In this document: positions 39,301 through 52,072 of the stretch, in pieces | Layout: each line of letters begins with the position of its first letter | Position numbering within the stretch: the first letter of the stretch is position 1 | Assembly (NCBI GenBank): GCA_936440205.1 | Contig: OW387145.1 | Span: 13,763,396-13,827,395 of the forward strand | Length of the DNA: 64,000 nt | Direction: 5' to 3' | Origin: Lepidonotus clava | Taxonomy: Eukaryota > Annelida > Polychaeta > Phyllodocida > Polynoidae | Notes under the pieces: model-generated | What the model was told of the DNA's origin: nothing | Seen by the model: only the letters and a program-made list of their open reading frames with translations | The model's database searches: none | Program-made: the position numbers and the translations under genes

Positions 39301-40724
39301 AGTAAAGGTTTTGCTTGCTCCAACGACTTTTGCTTTATTCAGTTATACATGCGCACATGTACATGTTTGCTTACAAATCTGGGGAAGTGTTTCTGTAGGG
39401 GTGGCTTCGTAATATCTCATGCGCCAGGGCGTGATGGTTAGGATACTCACAGGTGTATTTGATATTTTCTTTGTGTAATCTTCGCACGTTTTCCGTTTTC
39501 ACATAATAGTTGCACATAAGGCCCTTCATATCTTGATCGAATAAGTGACGATAACTATCCTCTATTCTCGCGTTATAGTTTTATCATACATCTGTAAATT
39601 AAGATATTTTACCTGAATTAAATGTGGATAGAAGTTTTCGTTTCATAACAAGAAAAACATTGTTTTGAAAGGCAAGACAGTAAAATGTATTCTAATCGTG
39701 ATATATGCCTTTATTTCCATCTAACTGTGAAGAGTGTTTACTCATGTGTCAAAGAGAGATTTTATCGAATTTCTTTGCGAAACTCTTCTCATGTCATTTC
39801 GTCTATTTTACCGCGGCAAAGCGATTTACTGGACGTTTCTTCTGGGGTAATTAAGAGTAAATACATGCAATCAGCTGAAATCCGTGTTACCAAAATACAG
39901 TATCTGCACTAAATAAAATAATTATACCAATTACCCTAGTACCTGACATTTCGAAAACCATGATAAATGCAAACTAAAAACCTGTGCGCCACCATGGTTA
40001 ATTATTAACCAATTAACATGGCTTACCTAGAGGAACAAACTGCATGAAGCTATTGAGGAATTCACATGATAAACTTGTAAAATTGAAAGCTGGAACCTAA
40101 TACCCTAAAGGTCCGACAGTGACGGGGTAGTTTTTGAGGTCCCTTTTTGTAGTTGCATGACGTCCTACATGCTTGTTAACATGACAGTGACATGCTAAGG
40201 CCAGGGGAGTCGACATGAGAGCGGAAGTCAGAAAGAGGATCTTCTGAGGCGATTGTGTGGGCCATACCTGCACGAACGGCAGGAGGTAGCCGAGTCAACC
40301 GATGGGAACCACCCAAGGGGAAATGTATATGGGTTTTAACCAAATTCAACATACCACTGATTCTCTTTACAGACTCGTGCTAAAATGCGCATTATGCCTG
40401 TATTGAACTCTCATTGTAAGCGAACTTTGAGTCTAGTCTGTAAAGTAAATTAGAAATCGTATTTTTAACAACCACCAAATTGACAGAAACTAGTTTGATT
40501 TCATTGAATCTTCGAAGAATTATCGGATGAAAGCACGAAATAACAGTGTCTCAATGGTGGGACGAATCTCAAGTGCGTTGGATCTTAGATTCAAAGTTTT
40601 TCTACAGCTAAGTCATAGTCACCTATCCCTAACAGACGAGTGATAACTAAAAACAACAGAAAAAGTTATAACTTATCTATCTAAAGTAGCATGAATTCAA
40701 GATAACATTGAGACAATAGTACAT
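33362..40724. other. No recognisable gene; upstream region or 5' intron
   Basis: Mostly AT-rich with scattered less AT-rich patches. It holds a 63-bp two-copy duplication (33846-33949) and a GC-rich islet at 38900-39200 with a repeated GGCCAGCCCCCT unit. The 144-codon minus frame at 38808-39242 has a composition driven by that islet and no family similarity. The missing 5' exons of KNDC1 could be here but I could not find them. Confidence 0.6.
33846..33949. repeat. Two-copy direct repeat, period about 63 bp
   Basis: AACTATTCCGCAAGTCGCGA...CTACTCCT and CAACTATCCAGCATGTCGCG...CTACTGCTCCT align with several mismatches and a small gap. An old local duplication. Confidence 0.75.
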
Positions 40725-40728
40725 TTAA

Positions 40729-41435
40729 GGATAGACAAGGGGGCAGAGTGCGTGATTTGCTGTGCTTGCACATTCTAATGATTTCTAAATTTGATAAAAG
40801 TAATATTCACTAATAATATACACTCTAGGAAAGCTGAATATGTGAGGATTCTAAAGATATAAAGCAAATGTAAAAATCTTGAAAATTTGTTAAAATATAC
40901 ATTGATGAAAACAAAAATCTGTTTTTTCATGAGAATTTTTTGAACATAGATATCTCAGTCAATATTAAACATAAAACCTTGAAATTTTAAATGGACATTC
41001 TTAAGGTCCTTCCTGAGGGAAGCGTGTCTCAGAATTTTCATTTAAGTGCTAGTTTTCATTTTATGAAATCTAGAAAATAATGTATAAAAAATAGACAAAA
41101 AGTTGCCCGTTTTTTGTCATAAAATGAAAACTAAGGCATAAATGAAAATTTTGAGACACGCTTCCCTGCATTAGAATGTTAGGAACACATACCCCAAATT
41201 TCATTTCAAAATCTTGGATGTTTGCTGAGATATCCATGTTCAAAAAATAAAAGTTAAAAATTCCATTTTAAATTCATATATTTTGTAATTTCTGGACTTT
41301 TAGATCTAAACATATATCATTAGATAGAGAAAATTATGATCTTTCATAAACTGTATGGTGTGTTACTTTAAGTGCAATAGTTGTGAATTCATGTGTTGTA
41401 ATGGAGCGGATAGCCCTGAGACCCCTTGTCTATCC
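40729..41435. mobile_element. 707-bp foldback (palindromic) MITE with TTAA target duplication
   Basis: The ends are perfect inverted repeats GGATAGACAAGGGG, each bordered outside by TTAA (40725-40728 and 41436-41439). The whole element is an imperfect palindrome: centre arms about 50 bp long (41018-41070 and 41117-41169, sharing GGGAAGCGTGTCTCA and AGTTTTCATTTTATGA), and outer arm blocks such as TTTTTTGAACAT(A/G)GATATCTCAG also pair. TTAA duplications are used by piggyBac and Kolobok transposons; the GG start is compatible with Kolobok, but the superfamily is not settled. No coding capacity. Confidence 0.85.
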
Positions 41436-41439
41436 TTAA

Positions 41440-42709
41440 TAGATTATGTCTATTTCTGACCAGGGATTAACAGTACTCAGATGTCCATAGAACGAGACAA
41501 AGGGCATATACAGTAAAGGTTATAGCGTACAAAGGTTAATAACGCAGGTGAGGGATCCTCCCGGAGATGCCCTCTAATTGGAGATCATCACTGGGAATAG
41601 ACATACCTACTTAGAGCGTAAAATTAAGCCCCTGGAGATGCAATTACAGGCAATTACAAAACCCATGTAATAGCAGGTTAAACAGATTATTTAAGTGGAG
41701 CCATCAAACTGATACCATACATGGTTGTCCCTACTATTCATCAACGGTTTTATCGAGACAATACTTATTTATTGTTAACAACTCCGGATTTTCAATCTTA
41801 TCACTGAAGCTAATGTCTATTTAGGGAGTGAGAGCTGTAGGACTACAATCCTCATTGCATAATGTGTTACCTATAAAGTGAAGGCTAAAAACCTACCTTT
41901 CCCGTTCCCATTTTGAAGCCTTTCACATTTTAACCATCTCCTTGCCGTACGAACACTCTCCAAAAGCATCAACTCCTACAGTCCAGGGACTGGTCACCGA
42001 GTCATCCTGACCACCAACTGACCACGCGTAATCCTCCAGGAGACAGCATCGCGTGGGGGAGATTGCTTCAATCACGACATGTGCATCCCCACCGCAGGTC
42101 GTCCACACGCCGACATACCTGTGACAGGTGTGTCGGGGGGGGGGGAGCTCCAGATTAGCGACAATTAATTATGACAATAATCACACAGATGAGCGCTGTT
42201 TTTTTAATCCCGTAACTGCCTCACATTCCTGGCCGGTGCAGAGACCTTTCATTAGGGGATCTCATTATCTACGTCCCAGGTCCTGCTGGTGTTCTAGATA
42301 TGGGCCATGTTTAAGACTGACATGGCATAGACGTAGCTGCTTCTGGAATCTAAGCTCTCAAATAGGTAAACCATTGACGTTGCTCTAATGTAGACAATTT
42401 CATAAATTGGTACTTCAACGGAGTGAAGGTCCTACACTGGATAAATCACAGAAGTTGTCCTCATTTAGAAACCAATTCATACAGTACGTACTTCAGGTAT
42501 TTGCTTGGTGTAATATTTCGTCTTATAATCTAAACATGGTGAGTTCTGGTAATGTCTCTGAGTTTCTTTACTTTGAAACGTCTGAGGGCAGGAATGGCTA
42601 AACTGCAATTGTCCCAATCAAAAATAAGCTATACACGACTTGCCAGACATACGTTTCAGTTAATGCAAGTGCAGACAAGGACTCTATTCATCATCAAAAC
42701 TTAGAGGAT
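41440..42709. other. No recognisable gene
   Basis: AT-rich with an 11-G run (42135-42145) and a local CAGGTGTGTC motif. No exon recognised. Confidence 0.6.
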
Positions 42710-43435
42710 TGTTACATGTGAGAGTTGACTTCCACAAGGCGAGCACCGCACGACCAGAGCGTAACAGCCTAATCCCGGGTAACTATAAAGTATTGATCGC
42801 GCCAGGCGTGGCTCATCGATCCCTCCTCCAGCTCCCACTCACCGTGACCACACCGACTCACTACCTCTCCCCATCAGGGCCGTGTGTACAGTCACCTAGT
42901 CACTGCCTCAGTCGGCCCGTCTGACTGGGGAATAACGGACCACTGGGTCAGCCTTAACAGACAGGCAACAAGAGGTAACCGGCCGTTAGAAGGCTGGTCC
43001 TGTCCTCTGTAGCGTGAGGGGAGCAGGGAAAAACGGAACTATGCATTGGCCCTGCATCCTTGGGGAACCAGTGGTAGATCCAGTGGTAAACTCCTCCTCC
43101 AGGCGCTGAAGCAGCTTCATCCAGGGTGTAAGTGGCGGCCTGTAGCACCTGACACAGGTATATCCTGAGGCGTTCTCCTCCTGGGTAGGTTAATGCTCCT
43201 TTTAACAGACGCCGACGCCTACGTAGGATGTCGCCCGTCTGTTTGTACCTGTCCCAGTTAAAGGCATGTCGAGAAATACCTGTCTGTCTGTGCAGACCCG
43301 TGTAGACGACCACCACCCTCCGGTCCAGACGCTCTCTACTATTACTACTACTCTCCTCACCGCCTCCTCCTCTCCCACGCCGGGTCACGTGACACCAGCC
43401 GACCGTGACGCCGACCCACTGCGCATGCCCACAGT
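42710..43435 (-). promoter_or_regulatory. CpG-rich islet; candidate promoter and first exon region for KNDC1
   Basis: The segment is clearly richer in G, C and CpG than its surroundings. At its right edge are the E-box GTCACGTGAC (core 43386-43391) and TGCGCATGC (43420-43428), close to an NRF1 site; both are typical of CpG-type promoters. Reading leftward, an open frame of 144 codons (43388-42954) runs through it, and a possible donor ACAG|GTATTT lies near 43280. I cannot match the frame to KNDC1 or any other family, so a noncoding first exon, an enhancer or chance composition remain possible. Confidence 0.3.
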
Positions 43436-45090
43436 ATTAACCCTTTCGTGACTACTCGATATGTGGCGATGGCTGTTTACGAGGTTGGGCTAATTGAAAG
43501 GGGAGTTTTTCTGATTTCGGAAATTCCTGGGATTCTTCTCTGACTGCATCTAATGGACATCCAAACACCTTGAGTTAGAGCGCGGGTCGTTCTGAAGTAG
43601 CCGGGAGTTAGACCTCACCAGCTGGTGGTGTTCTGTTGGTTAATTGGGGCCCAGAGATTGACTTTGTAACACCTGGGCCTCCTGCCCTGAGGCCCAGACC
43701 GTCATCATTGAGACCTTAGGCTTTCGGAATCTAATAATTGTCATTGGTAAAGGTTCAAAAGTTGAGATTGGTACATGGCAGCAGGAAGGTAATGAAGAAA
43801 AACACCTTGTTACAATCACTGCCCAGCTGTCGGTGGCTATGTCCTATAAGCAAACCTGACTTATTCATACTGGACCCTTCTTCATACTCAGAGGTGTCAT
43901 ATGTCACAAAAGGACAAAGCGATGCATTATACATAATGTTACGGCGAAAACAATACAATTTCTGCAATATTATCAGAAACCGACAGTTTGTCCCCATATT
44001 TATACAGGGAAGCACGTCCTTGCAATCGACCGGGTAGAACCTTTGAACACATGGCAATAAATCAGTCAAGCTGAGCGAAAAATGTAGTTCAATGATACAC
44101 CTTTGCGCGTTCTGCTCAATTTGACACTTTGAGGAGCATGAAGCGAACATCCAATACAGTGCAGCGTTGGCCGGGTAAAGGTTTAGAGCAAACAGAGGCC
44201 CGGAGGAGAGTCCAATGATGGTGTTGGCATAGAAAGTGAGCCTAGATGTCCTGAGGAAACGACACAGTGAAATATATACGGGCGTTACCCCCTGCTGCTA
44301 CACTGACACTCCGGGGTTAATAAACGACCACAGGCCTTTTTTTACTTTTCTTAAGAAGAGAACATCTATTTTTGCGAACCACAATTTCTTGTATAGCTGA
44401 TTTCCGTTTCAACACGGTATAAATAATCGCACAGTTGTGAAATTAATGTGGACATAATTGTTGAATAAAGAATTGAGGTTGTATGACGGTCAAAGTCTCC
44501 CATTCAAGTTAAACAAACAGTTAAAATCTACAAAAAGCACCTTTAGGAAATGACTTTCACAATTTTCGCAAACATAATTGTTTAAAGGACAGTCAACACT
44601 TAAGGAAAGCCAAAAGCAATCTAGTTCTCAAAAGTCAAACACTTTTACAATCTTAAATAACTGTAGAGAAACATCACGTGGGTCTGACTCATACTTATGG
44701 TAAACTTTAGTAAAACCATCTCAAATATAAATGAAATAATTCATTTGGAGGGTTAATATTTTGCCATAAGCTTTCTTGGTTGAGACGCTTGCAATGTTTT
44801 TACCTACTTAAGTGGGTTTGTAAGATTTTTACACTTTTGAATTCTGTTTTGCTTATGGTTTTCTTTAAGGTACCTCCTAATTTAACTATTTTGTCCAATA
44901 CAGTAATTGTTATGCTGGTACATTGACAATTTCGCAAATCGAAAGCAATCATAACAAAACATGTGCCAGTCTCACTTTACTGTGCAGCCCATAAGCCGAG
45001 GCAAAAGATCAATATTTCTAATCAGACGTTTGGTGTGCGTCCTCCAGGTGTTTGTGTTCTGTAGCCGGTGATTGGCCTTTTGAGGGGGAG

Positions 45091-45127
45091 CCAGGTAGGC
45101 CCAGGTAGGCCCAGGTACCGACAGGTA
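45091..45127. repeat. Short tandem AGGTAGGCCC repeat carrying four CAGGTA motifs
   Basis: Two and a half copies of CAGGTAGGCC followed by CAGGTACCGACAGGTA. It may be a simple duplication or a homotypic binding-site cluster for E2-box (Snail/ZEB-type) factors. Confidence 0.6.
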
Positions 45128-45461
45128 AGTGTAGGCCCCGACAAAAGGTACTCAAAGGTACTGGAGAATAGAGTCAGAATGGGCAGGTGCGAGTAGAGTA
45201 GCTGGGGTTGGTTCTGAACGGGAGCAGCTCGATCGTCTGGGAGTTAACTTTGTTCAAGTGACTCAGTCGCAAACAGAACGTCAGAGATTTGTAAACACAT
45301 TTATACTTTGGCCAGTTCTTGTGATACACGAGGGGGGGGGGGGGGGGCATACAAGGAGACTTTTCAGAAATATCTTTCAGATAAAGAATCGCCTCATCAC
45401 TAATAGTGTGCAACATGATTTAAGGGATTTTAGAGAAATTCAAATAATATGTAAAAAGAAA

Positions 45462-45496
45462 AAAAAATTAAAAAATTAAAAAATTAAAAAATTAAA
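45462..45496. repeat. ATTAAAAA microsatellite
   Basis: Four near-perfect copies of an AAAAATT unit. Simple sequence. Confidence 0.85.
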
Positions 45497-47140
45497 GAAG
45501 CAAATACAGCTTTCTTACTTTATAAAACCACCCGATTGCCTGCAACTGAATAATATGACTTTGTGTATGACAATTGTATTTCATCATAATATTATTCCTC
45601 AATCTCATCAAACGCTGTATTTAATGGTAGCTTTAAATCAATATAAATTATCTTATAATATAGAGAGATGGAGTATACACAGACTTGATTCAGAGGCTGA
45701 GATCTTCTATTCTAAGAATGCATACTAATGTTTTTCACGTATCCTAATGTTTTACTGATACAGTCTTCACGAAAATTCCCACAAGTCAAAATATGCAACC
45801 CAATGCACAATGCTCTGTATTTTCCTATATCCAGCAGGCCGACAATAATGAACCTCATAAACTCTTAAGTACCATCAACATGTCAATGAATGTTCACCTA
45901 CTTAGGATTCACCACAAAGACTACATGTGGTTGCGGATGTACGTATGATTGTCCGGACGTTGGCCGCGCAACCTTTCAAAAACCAATCGAAAAACAATAA
46001 AACCTAGATTTATCATGTTGGTAGGGCCAGGGCCCGCTGGGGAATAGTGAATATCTTATGCTAAGCTGACACCGTGTGGATGTGCTTGAATATGAATTGT
46101 ATTAACATACTTCCAAATGTTTTAGTCCTTGAATTACACTCTTCTGGCCTTCAATAACCCACATTAAATCTGATGCGCTATGAGTATCAAAGCACAAAAA
46201 CGTAATAAACCACACATTATCTGAGGTTAAGTTCTCAAATAATGCAAACGCTTATAGCTTTAAAGTATTTGGTATACAATGGTATCGTGAAGTTTGATAG
46301 TCAGGAAAGGTATGCGGCACTGAGAAGACACCATGTATTAGAGCAGGGGAGGCGGAATTCTGATGAGATGTAAAGTACTTCTTGGAAGGCCTGGGGTGTT
46401 ATGTGTGCCCTTATACCCTACGCATGGGGAAGAACTATGGAATGTCACTGGTAGGTTTGCATTGTGTAGGCTTTGGGTTTCCTACAAAGTCACCGATAAG
46501 ATTGACTTTCTTATTGGAATTTAAACAATTTGGTACTGGTTGTCACGGTGGGAACTGTTTTTGGCATTTATGTATTTTAAAGCATGACCAAGTGGGTGTG
46601 TAAATGCATAATAGGGAAATTACCTGCTTAAATGTAGGGTGTGTCATTGGAACCGTTTCAATAAAGATTGACTCAACCGCCGCACCTTCGAAATGTACGT
46701 CGTGTGCCGTTTTCTTAATACTTTCATATTTTGGTCAGAAGAAGACTACGAGTCCGCCATTTTCACTTTCTACTTTCTATATCAGATATAAGTGCTTAGT
46801 AGGGTGAATATTGATACACGACAATGTATTTCTATTATGGAATATCCTTCTCGTTAGTTTCTTAAAAGGAATATGCTATCTTTTACCAATTATCCACATA
46901 AGCCATTACTTATATTTTCCTTACATATGAAGCCTATACCAAGCCTTCTGTCTTTTGGTTTTAAATTTCTTTCTTTTCTTTATACTATATCTTATAAAGA
47001 AAGAAATAATTATATAAACTAACTTAGTTAAAGTTTAGATAACCATAAAAACATCATTGAAACGAAATCACGGAGAAGGCGAGTGTGAACATTCAGATCA
47101 CGTCAGATTGACGGAAGTACCCTTTAATTGGGATACGGTT

Positions 47141-47610
47141 TTAATGGTCAGCCCCGGGTCGGTTACAGGTCTTTTTGACCACCTGTGGACGACGACCTGT
47201 CACCTCACCTGAGGACCCACCTGAAGCAGGTACCAGGCGCCCACACCTGGGCGTCTTGACGCGCACTACACCTGCCGTGAGCGTGCCACGCGCGGCCCCC
47301 ACACGCCCCCCCCCCCCCATCCCCCTCCTCACCAGCCCCTAAACCCGGCGGCCACAGAGGTCCCCCACGAGGCCCTGTTAGTCTGTACTTAAGGTCTCAG
47401 CAAGGTGTTCTTGTGTCTCAATTACGACGTCTCAGCGTGCCCTGCTGTGACCGGGAGTGAGGGGCCATTGGTGGGTCGTAATGACCTTCAACGAGGGGCT
47501 ATTACAGGTGGGGTGGGATGAGAAGGGGCGAGGTGGGGTGGGGTGTGGAGGGGTGTGGAAAGATGATGTGACGGGTGAGGGGTGTGGAAGGGCGCGACAG
47601 AGGCAGGTTG
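47141..47610. promoter_or_regulatory. GC-rich islet with dense CAGGT/ACCTG sites and G-rich tail
   Basis: Eight CAGGT/ACCTG pentamers occur between 47165 and 47274, against an expectation of about 0.2 for random sequence. A 13-C run (47306-47318) and a G-rich minisatellite-like stretch (47505-47600, GGTGGGGTGGGG type) follow. Possible enhancer; function is inferred only. Confidence 0.3.
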
Positions 47611-50600
47611 ACCCTTGATGCCCTTATCGAAAACAAACAGTCCCAATTCGCAGTGTCAGAGGTCCTGTAAAAAATATATCCAGCTCACCCATTTCTACCC
47701 GTTTAAAGGTTATCGGGCTGGCCTCTGACATGCGCAGAATGATCTATACAACTCCTAAAGCTATGATAACCTTTACCCTATTTTCCCTCGCCCCTTAAAT
47801 CCCATAGATGATTGTTTCCTCAATCTTCCCACAAAATTGCCCTCCCCTGTTCCCTCGACAGGTGGATGCAGAGGTATTTATCATACCATGTCACACCGTA
47901 CCCCCTCGCCTCCCCCTACTTACAGAACCTTATTACAGTGCGGTATGATGACATAACCAGGTCGGGGGTGAGCATGCTTACAATATGCATGTCACTGGTA
48001 TCATGTAAATAGCATGACTCTCGCACCTTTACCTTAACCGTCGAACGTCATGCCGTAGCGTCCTGCTTGCCTGCGGAGATTTCAAATGGAGTACCCCCGT
48101 ACTTTCCAAATCTGATACTTTGAAACAAGTAATGCGTGGTACAAATTCAGAGGGTGTCTAGTATATTGAGGTAATGGAAGAGGTGAGGCTATTCCAATAC
48201 AATGGACATGCGAGGTCCAATTTCTCGATATTACGATTTTGGGTCCACCTCATATGACCGAAGTATTCTGGAAGTATCAATGGCACATATTGTTCACTGC
48301 CATTTGTTTGAAAGGGCCTTTATGCATCTGAAAGTTACCATGACATTTGTAAATGACAGATCCGGAACTGTATTTTATTGATTGACATATTTGTTTCATA
48401 TTGCATAGCCATGCCAACAGAGAATATAAGGCAACTCTTACCATGATATGGCGCAAGATCTTGCGTTATGGCCTACATAATGTAGCATCAACATCCAACC
48501 AACCATGAAATCTCAGTCCCTCTTCCCAGCCTATATCATTGTATAACCGACCCCATTCCGTCCCCCACTAACCCGGACAGGCCCGTGTTGTGTCTCATGC
48601 AATATGAAGACTTCACACAAAGATAGCACCTGTCAATGGTGTCGCACCGAATATTGCACCCCCGTATTAACTTTCATACCTGGCCTCCTCCCTTCTGGCC
48701 TCATGCCGAGGGTTGACACAACACCCATACACACCGACAATCATCTTATAAGTCTAATAAAGCACAAACCGCCCACCCCATTATTAATTTTGAATAATAG
48801 ACTATATCTCACAGATTTCTAATATATGCAATGCATGGGTAAGATTTTATAATTTCGAAATGTAATTATCTTGGTAGAATGTCCATAGGTCTATTCTATT
48901 TCCAGAGGGAAGGTACATGAAGATGTTAATAAAGCAGAAATACAAAGAAAACTCATGACCAACTTCCTGAAATTTGGGTAGGCCTAAGTTACAACTCTGA
49001 CTGCTCAACTTGAAAGTATAGAGTGGCAATCATGATCTCTTGTACGTCTGCACCTGCCCGCCTGCAGTATTTCCATGCATTCGGATGCGCCCATCAGCAA
49101 CCTAATTATCATGCATCTTTTTTTACAACAGCGAATTCACAGTTTACGTCTACGTGAACTCATTATGATTCATTTCCCGACACCTTCCGGTAAAACATAA
49201 TTTTTCTTAACTGACAGGAAGTCAGAGATCGACACAATTTGTGACCTGGTTTTATACAAAATAATAATGAATATGACACCTATTATTCAAGTAGATCCTT
49301 ACAGTATTCATGGAGGGAGAATTTAACTTCATAGTTTAGATGAACAGCAAGGGTGGAGATAACTACAGTATGTGCCGGGTAAGTCATCGGATCCTGTTTT
49401 CAGTTGAACATGATGCAATGATAAACGATTAGGGGATATATGTATATCTATCAATTTTGTTAATACAAGTTTACATTCATAAACTTGTTTTTACACGCAC
49501 AACGTGACGGGCAAAAATCAAGCATGTTATCCAGTAATGTTTACTTATAAAGGTACATTTAGTATTTTGGAGGGACTAGATATCATACCATATCATAAAA
49601 GTTATATCCCTTTCTCAAACACATGCATACCCATACTATAGCTATCTTTCCTCTCTATCTAGCTTTCAGTCCACATAACATAACGAAAAGAAGTTTGAAG
49701 AAAGGGGGAGGTTTTTGATGTCTCTGACACTACTCTAGATGCGTCACTGGTGCCTGGATACATAATTGCCACGATTAAATTGAATGAAATTATCCAATAC
49801 GATACGTGGAAGAACCTCTCCCTTGCTCGGGGATATGGGCCTCTGTGAGCAGAGCCCCTGTTGGGGAAACAGGCTGTCCTTGTCTGGGTTAGACGACACC
49901 TTTTACTATGAGGGTAGGATACCTGTTTATCTTTTCACCTGTATGTCCCGATACCGTCACGTCTAGACACCCGTATAAAAGGTAATTGTCGGTTCTAGGG
50001 GGGTTCCTTAAAGATCCAGATCGGGGCTACCACTCTTTGGCGCAATTCACCTCTATAATAAAAGGGGAATGGATTGACGTTTATGGTTCAGATTTGAAGG
50101 AACTGTCTAGTCAGAATGTGAAGACTCCTTAAAAAGATACGCTAAGTGGCATTATAAATGGCAAATCAAAATCTTTTCAATCTCGATTTAGCAGAATAAA
50201 AACCGAACCTCCCTGTTATTATTCCCGAATGGACAGGGCGAGGGCCATATCCTCTTACACACTTTCTCTACACATTTGTTGTGCACACACAACATGTCCC
50301 TTGCTTCTCCCTCTAAATAGCCGCAATAACACCAAACAAAGGGGACTAACAGATCCGACCCACGGGACAAGGGACAGCTAAGCCTAAACTTAAAGACAAG
50401 TTTAAAGGTGAACCATTAGCTTTATCGCCGGGCTTAAGCCACAGCACCAACAAAAGGACCCTGCATTAAAACACTGTAAAGAGATCCAGGCTTTTTACGT
50501 GTGCCTTTCATTGGCCACTGGCCCCTTCCGAAGAGGACGGGTGAGTTTAAATGGATCTATCCCGAATACTGCTTTCTTAATGTGACCCCCTGAGGGAATG

Positions 50601-51920
50601 GGATAAGGCAATGCAATTGATCCAACTGGCTGAAGGGCTGGTCAAAGTGCAAGCCTGAATAGTGATGTTTACACATAAGCCCCGATCGCACGGTATATAT
50701 ATATATATGTGCACGGATTTACCAGAATATAGCTTTAACTGTTTATACCCCAAAACATGAATATGTATCATATTCCTGCTACCAAAGTTGTGTACAAGTA
50801 TACGTTATTAAATATGCGTTGTTGGAGCGGATGTGCGCGTCGGCGTACCTTTTTGAAGGCGGCCATGGCAAACATCACTTTATCCCTAGACTTTTCCAAT
50901 AATAACATTTTAAACTGTGCATAATCTTATCAGATCCGTAAGGAATATCATTCTTTCTTGTGATATGTTATGTACGTGTATACACTTTCAATGTACACAA
51001 GCAGCAGGTTAACGTAATTATTTCTTACAGTGGTCATTTAAGACCTAACATCAGAAGTTTGTAGAAATCTCTTCCACGAATAAGTACGATCAGTACAATG
51101 GGTAATTGCAGTCCACTGTCATCACAAGATGTATGTCTATGACAACATGCAGCACGCCTCAGTTGTCATATTGAACATGCAAGTAGCATCTTTGCCGGTG
51201 TTATGGGTCTTTCAGCCTTTCCTTTCACTCCCAACCATCATAAACCTGTACCTGCCCTCTAAAACATAACATTTGTAATGGGATGGCATCAATAGATGAT
51301 TTGATTTCGTAAAAATCAATAGATTACTAAAAAACGCTAAAATGTTATTCCCTATTGCAAAACTAAGGGGGGGGGGGTCAATGAATATTCATACTAGGTT
51401 CAATTGATAAACATTTATGATGGCTTCAAACTGCCTTATAAAACTGGGGTTATAGGACAGGATCCTCAGATATCAAATGACCAGGGCCAGTCAGGCGACA
51501 CTAAAGAACAGGACTTGTCAGAGGTGACATGATTCGACGACAGCGAACGCGCCCAGGGCTCTAAGGCTGTACATCGGATTTCAACGAAATCTGAATGGGT
51601 CTCATTCGGAAAACCATGTCTATGACAAATAATACATAACTTTCGAAACGCAAGAGGCCCTTTGGTTCCTACTTCACCCTGGCCTTTCTCCACAAACCGA
51701 CGGACGCTGAATGAACGCTGGTCTCAAGGATCGTGAGATTGCGTGAGGAAATGGGATCGGGCCACACCATTAGAGTAAATAGTCCTGTTCTCAGTGCACC
51801 CACTCAGCTTTCTCTGCAGTGTGGGTATAGACCTTTAAAACGAAATAAGAATTTAAATTTTCCTAAACTCGGAAGGGCGATATGTCTTTCGATAGCGACA
51901 ATAAACGACTTTGGACATAG
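47611..51920. other. No recognisable gene
   Basis: AT-rich. It holds a short TA microsatellite (50697-50708) and an 11-G run (51367-51377). Nothing else supported. Confidence 0.6.
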
Positions 51921-51923
51921 GCA

Positions 51924-52072
51924 GTGGCGGATTTAGAGGGGTGCATGGGGCGCGCCTCCATTTTTGATAAAATATTAACCTTTTTATGTGAAATTCTCTG
52001 GCCTGAAGGGTTCGGCGAAAAATGTTACAATACTACGCCTCCCTTTTGAAAATCTTTGGATACGCTAATAGG
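51924..52072. mobile_element. Short element with GGCGGAT termini, about 150 bp
   Basis: The left end is GTGGCGGATTTAGAGGGG with GCGCCTCCATTTTTGATAAA; the right end, reverse complemented, begins TAGCGTATCCAAAGATTTTC followed by AAAAGGGAGGCG. The ends are similar in layout to those at 28521 and 32765. A small non-autonomous element is likely; boundaries are approximate and the superfamily unknown. Confidence 0.4.

Larger units (their letters stand above)
43436..47140. other. No recognisable gene
   Basis: AT-rich. It contains a cluster of four CAGGTA motifs (45091-45127), a 16-G run (45332-45347) and an ATTAAAAA microsatellite (45462-45496). Open frames here are short and unsupported. Confidence 0.6.

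Noticed and set aside
46961-47010. Inverted repeat ATTTCTTTCTT / AAGAAAGAAAT
   Set aside because: Low-complexity pyrimidine/purine tracts pair by chance; no element ends or duplications are present.
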